Shown one piece after another: positions 5,938-6,090 of a DNA stretch of 6,090 nt (positions within the stretch are counted from its first letter, which is position 1; every line of letters starts with the position of its first letter). A program made the translations under genes and the position numbers. Source of the DNA: Aphodosoma sp045658305. Lineage in GTDB: Bacteria > Bacteroidota > Bacteroidia > Bacteroidales > Paludibacteraceae. Below the pieces are notes generated by a model. The model was not told the origin of the DNA. It saw only the letters and a program-made list of their open reading frames with translations, and made no database searches. The DNA is taken from the NCBI GenBank assembly GCA_045658305.1, contig JAZOUT010000094.1:1-6090 (forward strand). Direction: 5' to 3'.

Positions 5938-6090
5938 ATGAAACCAATAAATTTGCTTTCTATCGGTATAGCTTCTGACCATGCTGGTTATGATTTGAAA
6001 GAGGCTGTGAAAAAATATCTTGAAGAACAAGGTGTTATTGCTACTGATTTTGGTACAAATAGCACAGATAGTTGCGATTATCCTGATTAT
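5938..6090 (+). CDS. rpiB: Ribose-5-phosphate isomerase B, 3'-truncated by window edge
   Basis: RpiB/LacAB-family isomerase interconverting ribose 5-phosphate and ribulose 5-phosphate in the non-oxidative pentose phosphate pathway, in the cytoplasm. The 51 codons present contain the family N-terminus: a beta strand, then ASDHAGYDLK (12-21) with the Asp-His pair that contacts the sugar phosphate, and DFGTNSTDSCDYPDY (37-51), equivalent to the conserved loop ending in DYP. The full protein is normally about 140-150 residues; the active-site cysteine region lies beyond the window. The leader from the promoter is about 30 bases, AT-rich and without a Shine-Dalgarno sequence. The family call is firm; allose-phosphate specificity cannot be excluded from this fragment. 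Confidence 0.94.
   Translation, partial: MKPINLLSIGIASDHAGYDLKEAVKKYLEEQGVIATDFGTNSTDSCDYPDY

Overview
The window looks like a piece of a Bacteroidota (probably Bacteroidales) chromosome. It is AT-rich and its genes lack Shine-Dalgarno sequences. Three independent promoters match the phylum's unusual signal, a -33 TTG/TTTG followed 20-21 bases later by a -7 TAnnTTTG. The protein families are also typical of that group. No genus can be fixed from the sequence alone.

Layout. A low-specificity threonine aldolase (ltaE-like) lies on the minus strand at 1-719. It runs off the left edge and is driven by a promoter at 796-830. Between it and the next gene sits a decayed insertion sequence at about 946-2214 (1269 bp). 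This element has 25-bp imperfect terminal inverted repeats (20 of 25 matching), probable degenerate 8-bp target duplications, and a zinc-ribbon DDE transposase of the IS1595/ISXO2 type broken by one frameshift near 1629-1631. Rightward from 2336 there is a promoter and then a three-gene run: a secreted PDZ/S41 carboxyl-terminal processing protease (2394-3962), thiamine-monophosphate kinase thiL (3985-5028) and a GIY-YIG nuclease-fold protein with a C-terminal DUF4357 domain (5040-5867). The gaps are 22 and 11 bases. rpiB (ribose-5-phosphate isomerase B) then begins at 5938 from its own promoter and runs off the right edge.

How the parts relate. Threonine aldolase, ThiL and RpiB are ordinary cytoplasmic metabolic enzymes, and the S41 protease acts in the cell envelope. 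They do not form one pathway. The close spacing suggests that protease, thiL and the GIY-YIG gene are co-transcribed. The insertion sequence landed in the divergent intergenic region, upstream of both flanking promoters, and appears to have broken no gene.

I found no convincing new multi-gene system. The most useful observations are the mapped ends and damage of the insertion sequence, a 16-bp perfect palindrome touching a -7-like element in front of its transposase, an internal copy of the repeat core, the T-tract promoter pattern, and the GIY-YIG/DUF4357 gene of unknown role behind thiL.
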